A stretch of DNA of 64,000 nucleotides from Promethearchaeota archaeon (GTDB lineage Archaea; Asgardarchaeota; Lokiarchaeia; Sigyniarchaeales; SOKP01). Where the stretch lies: the NCBI GenBank assembly GCA_019057865.1, contig JAHLWP010000005.1, positions 92,912-156,911 on the forward strand, written 5' to 3'. Of this stretch, positions 38,178 through 46,316 are shown piece after piece; position 1 is the first letter of the stretch, and every line of letters begins with the position of its first letter. The position numbers and the translations under genes were made by a program. A model generated the notes under the pieces. That model saw only the letters and a list, made by a program, of their open reading frames with translations, searched no databases and had not been told where the DNA came from.

Positions 38178-39362
38178 TTATTCTGTTTTTTGATATTTTT
38201 TATTTTTAATAAAATTAGAATCGTGCTCTTTTAATGTATCTATAAGAACTAAACACAGATTCTTTAAAATCTTAGTATCTATTTTGTCGATCGTATCATT
38301 AGGAGTATGCATATAATCATATGCTTCCACCTCACCAATACCAAATCCTTGAAGACCCTTGTCTCCTAAAAAGCCTCCATCGGAATGAGTGCCGAGAACT
38401 CTGCTTGTAATATGATGGCGTATTGGAAGATTTCTGTTGTTATTCAATAGCAAATAATCTATCTCCTTGATGTGATCCACATCATTTTCTCCTGGAAATA
38501 GATATACGTGATTAGCTATGGATTCAAAATTAAATATTATCGATTTATCGAAATCTAAGTTTTCCAAATTATTATAAAAATGCCTAATACCCATTGTTCC
38601 GCATTCTTCAGCTCCAGTAAAAAGAAACCACATGTTATAATTTGTTAATCTGTTTTTGGGAACACTATAATAGTTTACCAGTTCTAAATTGCACACTATA
38701 CCTGAAGCATTATCAACAGCACCAACAGAACTATTATCTGTGGTGTTAAGAAGAAATACTATAGAGGCTAACATATTCATTAGTAAAGGAAACAGCCCGA
38801 TAATATAAAAGATTATTTCAAATCCCATAGAGATAAATATTTTATAGATTATTACAACAGCCAAAATAAGTGATGAGGAGATCCAAAGTTTAATCATTCT
38901 TATCCGAGTATTAATTGTGAATCTTTGTCCTTTGGAATCCAAATGACTCATAAACATTACTATTCTGTCATTATTGTCCTTTTCATTTGATTTAGAGTTA
39001 ATCTTTACTAAGAGGTTTTGTGAATTAAATTTTTTAATGAATTGAATTTTTTCGGGTTTTCTCGTCAATATGAGAGAGGTTATCACTATACAAAATAAGA
39101 TAAGTATCAAAACAAAAGATATCATCATAATTATGTTCAAGTATAATAATAATAAAATTAACGAACCAGATAAAAATGCTATTTTTGGATATATCCTCGA
39201 ATAAAACGAACTGAAAGTAAAAGGTTGGATTTCAAAATCCAAGTTCAAATTCTTTACTTCTTCCATTACTTTATTAAAAGCTTTAAGTTCAAATTCCGTT
39301 CCAGATAATCGAGGAAAAGCAAGATTTTTGAGATTTTTTTTAATTCGGGCTTCATTAACCAT
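38178..39362 (-). CDS. M28-family metallopeptidase with inserted membrane helices
   Basis: Zinc-binding elements of the M28 fold are visible: MSHLDSKG, VGAVDNASG, the catalytic Glu pair GAEECG, Asp/Glu region FNFESIAN and the last ligand His in YDYMHTPND. The N-terminal 55 residues look like the usual propeptide-type start. Two helices (about 60-108) and two further ones (about 160-205) are inserted, the second pair inside the catalytic domain between the first His and the Asp. The active site is therefore held close to the membrane. The insertion layout is unusual for the family. Substrate is unknown (aminopeptidase expected). Confidence 0.82.
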   Translation of the reverse strand: MVNEARIKKNLKNLAFPRLSGTEFELKAFNKVMEEVKNLNLDFEIQPFTFSSFYSRIYPKIAFLSGSLILLLLYLNIIMMISFVLILILFCIVITSLILTRKPEKIQFIKKFNSQNLLVKINSKSNEKDNNDRIVMFMSHLDSKGQRFTINTRIRMIKLWISSSLILAVVIIYKIFISMGFEIIFYIIGLFPLLMNMLASIVFLLNTTDNSSVGAVDNASGIVCNLELVNYYSVPKNRLTNYNMWFLFTGAEECGTMGIRHFYNNLENLDFDKSIIFNFESIANHVYLFPGENDVDHIKEIDYLLLNNNRNLPIRHHITSRVLGTHSDGGFLGDKGLQGFGIGEVEAYDYMHTPNDTIDKIDTKILKNLCLVLIDTLKEHDSNFIKNKKYQKTE

Positions 39363-39584
39363 AATAATGTATAGATATGATTTTATTTCTTTAAAATATG
39401 TATTAAAATTTGAATCATCTTCTTTTAAATTACCTATATTAATTTATTTTATTAAAATTAGGTTGCTAATTCTCTATAGTTTTACTATTTCTTTAGTATT
39501 GTTAAATTTTCGTTTTGAAATCAATGATTTGGTTGTTGAAATAATGACATTTAATATTTATCAAGTGGAAATTGAATGTTCGGA

Positions 39585-39652
39585 TTACGATATGTTTATA
39601 AGGGTGTTCTTTTTATATTCTATTAGTATTCGTTTTAAGATACATATCGTAA
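39585..39652. repeat. 11-bp inverted repeat upstream of padR-like gene
   Basis: TTACGATATGT (39585-39595) and ACATATCGTAA (39642-39652) are perfect reverse complements 46 bases apart. They contain the ATGT/ACAT half-sites often bound by PadR regulators, so an autoregulatory operator is possible. The surrounding 39363-39666 stretch has no other recognisable content. Confidence 0.45.
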
Positions 39653-39666
39653 AAAAAATACAATAA

Positions 39667-40323
39667 ATTGGTGAAGTTAAAATTTTTTTTGGAAAACGTT
39701 TCAGTGGATATCATACTGATACTGTATCAGGTTTAGAGATATTGGTATTATCAATAATTAAAAGTAGTACAGGTATTACCGGATATGAAATTATTCAAAG
39801 GATTAATAGAAACTTTAAAGGGCTTTGGAGAGGTTCTGCTGGAACAATTTATCCACTATTGAATAAACTAGCAAAAAATGATTTTGCTAAAATTGAGGAA
39901 ACAACTGAAAATAATCGTCTTAAAAAGATTTATTATATTACAGAGAAAGGTGTAAACGAATTAAGTAGTGCTTTAAAAAATAACTTTAGACTCAGTATTA
40001 ATTCTTTAGGAGATTTCTTACAGACAATTATTAAGGCAATACCCCGGTTTGAAGAAAATGTTAGTAATGCTTTTTGCTGTTTTCCATTTCATGATTCTCC
40101 TATGGATGAGAAAATTGATATAGATGATATCTCAAAAATGAACATCGAAAGAATAAAAAGTATCATAAATCGTTTAAAAATCAGTAAGGAAAAACATGAA
40201 AAACGACTTGAAAGAATAAATAATAATTTAGAGAGATACAATTCATTACTAAAAAAAGTCAAAGAGGAAAGAAAACTGAGAAAACGACCTTTAGAGATAT
40301 ATGATGACGATTACGTAATCTAA
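39667..40323 (+). CDS. PadR-family transcriptional regulator
   Basis: The winged-helix segment LEILVLSIIK...GYEIIQ, then GSAGTIYPLLNKL and YYITEKGVNEL, is the PadR pattern, followed by a coiled-coil dimerisation tail. The TTG at 39742 would cut the first helix. Coding sense continues upstream (FFGKRFSGYHTDTVSGLEIL) to a stop at 39664 with no ATG/GTG/TTG, leaving ATT at 39667 as the only plausible start in frame. A palindrome CTGATA-CTG-TATCAG lies at 39716-39730. The C-terminal half has FCCFPFHDSP, echoed in the Hsp20 gene 60 bases downstream, so the two probably form an operon. Confidence 0.8.
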   Translation: MGEVKIFFGKRFSGYHTDTVSGLEILVLSIIKSSTGITGYEIIQRINRNFKGLWRGSAGTIYPLLNKLAKNDFAKIEETTENNRLKKIYYITEKGVNELSSALKNNFRLSINSLGDFLQTIIKAIPRFEENVSNAFCCFPFHDSPMDEKIDIDDISKMNIERIKSIINRLKISKEKHEKRLERINNNLERYNSLLKKVKEERKLRKRPLEIYDDDYVI

Positions 40324-40364
40324 TTAATTTTAACTTGAACCAATTATCTAATAAAAAATTAAAC

Positions 40365-40372
40365 AAAGGAGG
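40365..40372 (+). promoter_or_regulatory. Strong Shine-Dalgarno site for the Hsp20 gene
   Basis: AAAGGAGG lies 10 bases before the ATG at 40383 and decides that start over the in-frame TTG at 40335. Such a complete site is rare in this window and fits translation of a downstream gene in an operon. Confidence 0.75.
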
Positions 40373-40382
40373 AAAAAAATCT

Positions 40383-40865
40383 ATGTGTCACGAAAGATCC
40401 CATCATGGACCAAGAGCTAAGGCTTGGTGTTTCCCATTTGGACATCACGATGTTGAGAAAATGAAAAGGATGGCTGGACATTTTATGAGAGGTTTTTTGG
40501 GAAGTTATATTCCTTATAATATTGAAGATCTCGGAGACAGTTATTTAATTACAGTACCATTAGCTGGACGCACTAAAGAGGATGTAACAATTTCTCTCAT
40601 CAATGAGCACTTAAATATTAAAGCAGCGAAACCTCAGATTCCTGAATTGGAGAAAGTGAAAGAAAAACCAGAAGAAAAAGCTTCCAGTGATGTTTGTTGT
40701 TCTCCATTTTTCGGGAAGGGTTTTACGTTTATCGAAGTGAATATGGATATCCCTTTGCCAGTTGGAGCAGACCCAGATACAATCGTTTCAAAAATGGCAA
40801 ATGGTCTCTTAAAGATAAACATGGGAAAGAAACCAGCTAAAAAAATAGATATTAATGAAAATTAG
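40383..40865 (+). CDS. Hsp20/alpha-crystallin small heat-shock protein
   Basis: This ATP-independent holdase has an alpha-crystallin domain from about residue 38 (YNIEDLGDSYLITVPLAGRTKEDVTISL) to the terminal strand ANGLLKINMGKKP, a variant of the usual GVLxI. The N-terminal arm is His/Cys-rich (MCHERSHHG, AWCFPFGHHD) and a linker inside the domain carries DVCCSPFFGKGF. These cysteines are not standard in the family and suggest metal or redox sensing. It is encoded behind a PadR-family gene whose product has a similar CCFPF motif. Confidence 0.88.
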   Translation: MCHERSHHGPRAKAWCFPFGHHDVEKMKRMAGHFMRGFLGSYIPYNIEDLGDSYLITVPLAGRTKEDVTISLINEHLNIKAAKPQIPELEKVKEKPEEKASSDVCCSPFFGKGFTFIEVNMDIPLPVGADPDTIVSKMANGLLKINMGKKPAKKIDINEN

Positions 40866-40880
40866 GAATAAATTTAAAAA

Positions 40881-40990
40881 ATTAAATGTGGAGTACCTTA
40901 GATTTAAGTATTAATCATTTCAACGAGAGCTTAAATGCATAATATTAACTCTAAAGCACCCCATTTAATAATATTTTTTTTCTTTTTTAA
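40881..40990 (+). terminator. Imperfect inverted repeat followed by T-rich tract
   Basis: ATTAAATGTGGAGTACCTTA (40881-40900) pairs imperfectly with TAAAGCACCCCATTTAAT (40952-40969); the outer 8 bases match perfectly. A T-rich tract follows at 40973-40988. It sits just after the Hsp20 stop and probably ends that operon. A small structured RNA is an alternative. Confidence 0.4.
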
Positions 40991-41113
40991 TTGTTTTTAG
41001 ATGAATGTTTTGGTAAATAATAAAATTATAAATAATACCTTTTTCTTAAAGATTTTATATCTTAAAATTTAATTTTATGTTATAAGAATATAAATAAAAA
41101 AAATTTGATTTAC

Positions 41114-43717
41114 ATGAAGTTTCAAAGAAGTAAAGAAAATGACTCGCGCCCTATAAATTTAGTACTTATGGCAGCTTCTTTCATAGTATTCGGAGTTTTA
41201 GGTATTGTATTTATTACCCAAATGGAATTACACCCAGGATGGGCATGGGAAGAAATTAGGGATGTATATCCAATAGAGTTAAACTCTTTCGAAACAGAAG
41301 ATGTAAATGGAAACGGTCATAATGATATCATCAGTTATGCTGATATTCGCGGAACTGATCGTCCAGAGCAATATTCAATAATTCAATATGGTGGTATTTT
41401 CTGTTTAGAAGGATCAAGTGGGAGTTTAATATGGGAAAGAGAGTATACTGGTCCAGTGAAAAATGTATTTCCTATAATGAATGTCAATGGACTTGGTCCT
41501 AACGATTATTTTGTAAGTAAAGCGTCAATATCTCCTAATTGGACAGCTTGGAATGATCACTATGAACCAGAAACTCTTCCAAATCAGTATACTAATCATA
41601 TTATAGATGGAAGTACCGGGAATGATTTAGCTGGATACGAGTTCAGTTTCACTAATTTTTACATACGAGATTTAGTCAGTATTGATGACGTGCCAGATGA
41701 TCAATATGAAGATCTAATTGTAATAGAGTGCGAAGAATATGAAGTATATAATCCTTGGGAGAATCGAACTGATATTTATTATGACTGTAATCTGACTAGC
41801 TATTTTGTCAATGGAACTAAAACTAATAGTTTTCCTGTGTTCAATGCGAGCATCTGGAGAGAATCCTCATTCCCAGCACTTGAATTATTAGATTATAATG
41901 GTCAGTCTCATGTATTATATCTTGACGAATTATCTCTTACTTTGCTTAACACAAGTGTATCTAATTTCCTAGATCCAATATATAACATTACTTTAACTGA
42001 ATATCTTGTGGGCTATGAAATTATTGACGACATAAATTTAGATAATATTGCAGATATATTAGTATCTTCTCGAGATGATGGACTTGTAACTGTAAGAAGT
42101 GGGTTAAATGGGAATATTTTAGGACAATTTGCAATAGATCCAGATTATAATAATATTTATTTAGAAGAAATTCATAGCTTTGAAGGAGATGGTATATTCT
42201 ATTTTTTATTAGAAGTTAGATATGGGCATGGTGATGATGATGAACGGTTTATTCGAGTATATAGTTTTGATTTAACAACTGAACAATTGATCCGGGAAGT
42301 TGTAAGACATGGATATAGTGATAGCTTTAAAATTTTAGTGTTAAATGAAGATCTTAATGGTGACTTGATTGATGAAATAATTTATCATGAAAGATATCAA
42401 CCTTTAATAGGTTTTAATGAAGTAATGCGCTATACAATTTTGAATCCTATTAGTGGAAAAAAATATGCAATTTTAAACACTGAATATTATGCACAATCAA
42501 TAATTACTATAAGTGATTTTGATGGTGATGGTAAAAAAGATTTTGCTATTACAGGAGATGATAGAGTTATAGCACTTTCCACCCAGAAACCAGTGGGATT
42601 ATGGTTATCACCAGCATTTCCATTAGGTTTACCGTTGTTTATCTTACTTGCAACATTATTAGCGGCAGGTATAATAATTATTATTTTATTCGGAAGAAGA
42701 TTGAATTATCGACGTCAAAGTGTTAAAGAACATAAACTTACTGTTGCTGTAAATGTACTGGCGATTTCATTAATGACTATAACATTCATTCTATTTTTAA
42801 TTATGATGAATATCTTCAATAATACATTGATAATGGGTACTAATAATACTAATATTGTTATAGCATTCTTAGTTGTTACTATCACATGGTATGGTACGTT
42901 GCCGTTAACTGCTGCTCTTTACAATCGATTTGCTCCTCAGTTTGCATATATCTTTGTTAAATTGAGAGATTTATTCTTTAAAATTTCTAAAGGTTATAAA
43001 AATGATATCATTATCTTGGATATGAAAGGTAGGAAAGAAATTGGGATTATAATTCAACTTAAACGATTAATTTTACCATTGCTTCTCGCCATTTCCGTTG
43101 GATTTTACTCTTATGATACTTTGACTACTTTACTTGGATACCCTCAAACTTTTGGTTTATTTGGATCCACAGAATTCTTTAGTTTTATGATGGGATATAT
43201 GTTATGTTGTGTATTACCAATGATCTTATCTTTCGTTTTCTTTTCGTTTTTCGTTTCAGGTAATTATTTGCTTGATGATGCTGGAGTTGTATATTACCGT
43301 GAAAATAAGAAATATCGTCAGCCTGGAGACATTGAACCTTTAAGTATTTGGTCTCAATCTATTGTTAAAGGTATTGCTGGACTTTCTGCTATACTTACTT
43401 TTGGTGCATTTCTTAGCACTGTTGATTTTTCTGGGTTCTTTGGAGAAGGAGACGCTTTTATGATAATCTTTGGAGTGCTTATTACAGTGGTTATGTTTGG
43501 GGGTATTCCATTTTTAACAGCGTTCTCCTATGTCCTCCTTGCAGGAGAAGTTATGGAATTATGTGCCGAAGAAAACATAAAAAAGCTTTATAATATCATG
43601 GAAAAGAATGGATATGATACTACTCCACGCGATATTACGAATATTTATCCTTCAGGATTCCCTTCTTCTGAAAAAGACAAACTAGATAAACTGGAGAAAG
43701 CCGAAAATAATCAGTAA
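41114..43717 (+). CDS. Large membrane protein with FG-GAP-like outer domain and multi-helix C-terminus
   Basis: An N-terminal helix (about residues 17-38) leads to an outer domain of some 450 residues with Asp-rich, calcium-type loops (DVNGNGHND, DINLDNIAD, DLNGDLIDE, DFDGDGKKD). These are spaced like the blades of an FG-GAP/integrin-type propeller. About eight membrane helices fill the last 350 residues, ending in a charged tail. ATG at 41114 is preferred to TTG at 41105. The family is not recognised; a surface adhesion or sensing role is a guess. The preceding intergenic region is AT-rich. Confidence 0.75.
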   Translation: MKFQRSKENDSRPINLVLMAASFIVFGVLGIVFITQMELHPGWAWEEIRDVYPIELNSFETEDVNGNGHNDIISYADIRGTDRPEQYSIIQYGGIFCLEGSSGSLIWEREYTGPVKNVFPIMNVNGLGPNDYFVSKASISPNWTAWNDHYEPETLPNQYTNHIIDGSTGNDLAGYEFSFTNFYIRDLVSIDDVPDDQYEDLIVIECEEYEVYNPWENRTDIYYDCNLTSYFVNGTKTNSFPVFNASIWRESSFPALELLDYNGQSHVLYLDELSLTLLNTSVSNFLDPIYNITLTEYLVGYEIIDDINLDNIADILVSSRDDGLVTVRSGLNGNILGQFAIDPDYNNIYLEEIHSFEGDGIFYFLLEVRYGHGDDDERFIRVYSFDLTTEQLIREVVRHGYSDSFKILVLNEDLNGDLIDEIIYHERYQPLIGFNEVMRYTILNPISGKKYAILNTEYYAQSIITISDFDGDGKKDFAITGDDRVIALSTQKPVGLWLSPAFPLGLPLFILLATLLAAGIIIIILFGRRLNYRRQSVKEHKLTVAVNVLAISLMTITFILFLIMMNIFNNTLIMGTNNTNIVIAFLVVTITWYGTLPLTAALYNRFAPQFAYIFVKLRDLFFKISKGYKNDIIILDMKGRKEIGIIIQLKRLILPLLLAISVGFYSYDTLTTLLGYPQTFGLFGSTEFFSFMMGYMLCCVLPMILSFVFFSFFVSGNYLLDDAGVVYYRENKKYRQPGDIEPLSIWSQSIVKGIAGLSAILTFGAFLSTVDFSGFFGEGDAFMIIFGVLITVVMFGGIPFLTAFSYVLLAGEVMELCAEENIKKLYNIMEKNGYDTTPRDITNIYPSGFPSSEKDKLDKLEKAENNQ

Positions 43718-43737
43718 TTTAAAATATTTTAATAAAA

Positions 43738-43750
43738 TTTTTTTTTCTAT
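43738..43750 (+). terminator. T-run between convergent genes
   Basis: A run of nine T, then CTATTT, stands 20 bases after the stop of the large membrane-protein gene and just before the convergent reductase gene. This is the type of U-tract at which archaeal polymerase terminates. Confidence 0.4.
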
Positions 43751-43759
43751 TTAAATAGC

Positions 43760-44935
43760 TTATCTAAGATTTTTTATTTTAGCAAAAAAGTCTTTTGAAG
43801 GCAAAGATTTAGATAAAAACATATTTTTAACATGGATTTTAAACTCTGGATCTTTTTCTGCTAATTTTAATAGTTTATTAAAATTTTCTCCCTTATTCTC
43901 GTAAAAGAATTGAATCATTGAACGTCTTAACTTAAAATTTCTGATGATCTTCTTGATGTCGGGGTGTGATTTATATTTTTTTAGTATATTTTTCGAGTAA
44001 TCTTCTTCCTGTAAAGCTTTAATAGCTATTTCTGCTGCGGCTTGACCAGAGATAATGGATGCATGAATTCCTTCTCCACTTATAGGAGCTACAAATCCTC
44101 CTGCATCTCCTATAAGCATTAGATTATCTGAATAAAGACTTTTTTCTAATACACCTACTCCTGGATATGGGAAAGAACCAGACCATATGGTCTTGTAATC
44201 TGAACTTGGCACATAATTTTTAATATTTGGATTTCTAAGAAACTGATTATAAAGTTCATTTAAATTGTATTTTAGATTATCTTCATAAAAAGTAGTTATA
44301 CCAATATTAAACCTTTTATTACCTAATGGAAATATCCATCCATATCCTTTATAACTTTTAAAGTATGTATATATAAATTCCTCGTCTAAATTATTCCCAC
44401 CTTCCATTATGGCACATTTGCCAATTCCAAGTTCTTCAGATTTCCACTTTGATCTTAATCCTGATTTTAAGGCTAATTTAGAACTTATACCATCAGCGAC
44501 AATAATTATATTTCCATAATACTCCTTGATACCAGAGGGAGATCTTGTTTTGATACCAATTTTTTTATGATTTTTTGTTATAAAATCAAATGAGAAATTG
44601 TTATCAAATAGTTTTGCTCCTGAGTCAATTGCAATATTTCTCATTAAGTTATCCAATTCTAGTCGATCCATAACAGTTCCATATATATCACCTGGTAAAG
44701 TATATTCCATTTTATGATAATCTGCTGAATGCATTACAATTCCACGAATTTTAGGAATGTTTAATTTTTTTAGTTGCGGATATAAGTTAAGAGCTCTATG
44801 ATGCACAGCTCCTCCACATGGCTTACGCCAACTCGTATCTTTTTCTATTAAAGCAATTTTATACCTCGCCATGGCTAAGATCTCAGCGCATCTTGATCCT
44901 GAGGGTCCTGCCCCTGATATAATTACATCATACAT
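43760..44935 (-). CDS. Geranylgeranyl reductase family flavoprotein
   Basis: This FAD enzyme of the GGR group saturates isoprenoid chains such as those of archaeal ether lipids. The Rossmann motif is MYDVIISGAGPSGSRCAE. RKPCGGAVHHRAL is the family PCGG motif, and the second FAD motif is LIGDAGGFVAPISGEGIHASI. The middle domain has YGWIFPLGNKRFNIGI. The ATG at 44935 gives the standard N-terminus; a GTG at 44944 would add three residues. It is a single gene, and the length of 391 is normal. It supports an archaeal membrane. Confidence 0.9.
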   Translation of the reverse strand: MYDVIISGAGPSGSRCAEILAMARYKIALIEKDTSWRKPCGGAVHHRALNLYPQLKKLNIPKIRGIVMHSADYHKMEYTLPGDIYGTVMDRLELDNLMRNIAIDSGAKLFDNNFSFDFITKNHKKIGIKTRSPSGIKEYYGNIIIVADGISSKLALKSGLRSKWKSEELGIGKCAIMEGGNNLDEEFIYTYFKSYKGYGWIFPLGNKRFNIGITTFYEDNLKYNLNELYNQFLRNPNIKNYVPSSDYKTIWSGSFPYPGVGVLEKSLYSDNLMLIGDAGGFVAPISGEGIHASIISGQAAAEIAIKALQEEDYSKNILKKYKSHPDIKKIIRNFKLRRSMIQFFYENKGENFNKLLKLAEKDPEFKIHVKNMFLSKSLPSKDFFAKIKNLR

Positions 44936-45116
44936 AGTATTCACTTATATCTTCAAATTAACTATAATAATTTAATTCAAATTACTTTTAATATTAATTG
45001 TTTGTCAGTATTATCCTTGTATTATATAAATATATTACTGCATTTTAGCCTTAAAATATTAAATAAAACAAGTTTAATATAAAAAATTTTGAAACAAGAG
45101 GGGTTTGTAAAAAAAA

Positions 45117-45307
45117 ATGAAGTTAATAACCTGTCATATACCCGAAAGCGGATTTAAATAGCTTAAATTCGCCGGAAAGCCTATCTGACGGGAATTGAAG
45201 AGCTTGTAAACATGAATCTCTATCCCAATCGGTCTGAAGTAATCCGTGTAGCGATACGTGATTTACTTAAAACCGAACTTAGCTCAATCCTAAGGAGAAA
45301 GGAATAA
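45117..45307 (+). pseudogene. Broken ribbon-helix-helix (CopG-like) regulator
   Basis: The start ATG at 45117 gives MKLITCHIPESGFK and then a stop at 45159. From 45182, in another frame, the rest of a ribbon-helix-helix protein is intact: YLTGIEELV, then YPNRSEVIRVAIRDLL, ending with a stop at 45305. Between them lies a stretch that is an imperfect palindrome (GCGGATTTAA against TTAAATTCGCC), flanked by CCGAAAGC and CCGGAAAGC. A short palindromic insertion or a slippage rearrangement appears to have destroyed the gene. The intact parent would have been a DNA-binding protein of about 55-60 residues. Confidence 0.7.
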
Positions 45308-45380
45308 TTTCTAAAATTTTTTCTTCTTTTCTTTTTTAAGTTCTAGCATTTACATTAGATCAGAAAGTGTTAATTATGAT

Positions 45381-45389
45381 TTTATATAA
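45381..45389 (+). promoter_or_regulatory. TATA box for the amidohydrolase gene
   Basis: TTTATATAA ends about 22 bases before the ATG at 45411, giving a leaderless or near-leaderless transcript. Confidence 0.5.
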
Positions 45390-45410
45390 AGCAAATCCTT
45401 TTCATAACTA

Positions 45411-46277
45411 ATGACTTTTTCTCATTTTGATTTTAGATACATTGATTTACATACTCATTTTTTTCCTCCAGAAATTTTTAAAGCAATTTGGAATTTCTTC
45501 GAACTGCCAAATAAAAAAGGTGAATCTAGAGGATGGCCAATTAAATATAAATATTCGACTGAAAGGTTAGTAAAAATATTAGAAAGCCAAAATGTAGAGA
45601 AATTTTCTACATTTAACTATGCTCATAAAGCAGGAGTTGCAGATTTTATTAATGAATGGACAAATCAGTTTGTCAAGGAATTTAAAAATGCACTTGCTTT
45701 TGGATGTGTCTCACCTGAGGATGAAGATCGGGTAGAATATATCAGCAAAATTTTTGATATTTATAATTTCTATGGTATCAAATTACAGCTTCTAGTACAG
45801 AATTTTTATCCATATGATGAGAGAATGTTTGAAGTATATGATATAATTTTAGATAGTGGAAAATGGATTACATTTCATGTAGGTACAGCTCCTTATAGTA
45901 ATCGGTATGTAGGATATAAAAGTTTTACAAGGTTCATTGAGAAATATCCAAACATGAATGTGATTATCGCACATTTAGGAACATACGAGTTTGAGAAGTT
46001 TTTTGGAATTCTAGATGAGTATGAAAATCTTTTCTTAGATACAGCTATGGTATATATAGATTTGGACTTATTTCAAAAGTGGAAAAAAAATGTTGAACTT
46101 CCAAAACCAGAATTGCTTTTATCATATGAAGATCGATTATTCTACGGAAGTGATTTTCCAAATATTCCCTATGATTACGAATTTTCCACAAAAGGATTAT
46201 TAGAGTTAGATCTACCTAAAAAATTTTATGAAAACATATTCTATAATAACGCAAAACGGATATTCAAACTGTCTTAG
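45411..46277 (+). CDS. Amidohydrolase-2 family (ACMSD-like) metal-dependent hydrolase
   Basis: This TIM-barrel hydrolase has the metal ligands of the amidohydrolase-2 group: IDLHTHFFPPE on strand 1, WITFHVGTAPY, VIIAHLGTYE and YGSDFPNIPYDYE with the catalytic Asp. Its 288 residues are normal. Members decarboxylate or hydrolyse small acids and lactones. No neighbour gives a pathway. It is expressed from its own TATA box and is convergent with the E1 genes. Confidence 0.85.
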   Translation: MTFSHFDFRYIDLHTHFFPPEIFKAIWNFFELPNKKGESRGWPIKYKYSTERLVKILESQNVEKFSTFNYAHKAGVADFINEWTNQFVKEFKNALAFGCVSPEDEDRVEYISKIFDIYNFYGIKLQLLVQNFYPYDERMFEVYDIILDSGKWITFHVGTAPYSNRYVGYKSFTRFIEKYPNMNVIIAHLGTYEFEKFFGILDEYENLFLDTAMVYIDLDLFQKWKKNVELPKPELLLSYEDRLFYGSDFPNIPYDYEFSTKGLLELDLPKKFYENIFYNNAKRIFKLS

Positions 46278-46316
46278 TTTAATTTTTTCTAAAAATAAAG
46301 AATATTTAATTAAAAA

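Noticed and set aside
39328..39666. Plus-strand 112-codon frame between the M28 and PadR-like genes
   Set aside because: It overlaps the start of the peptidase gene antisense, is rich in Ile/Phe/Tyr as expected for random AT-rich sequence, and has no recognisable motif.
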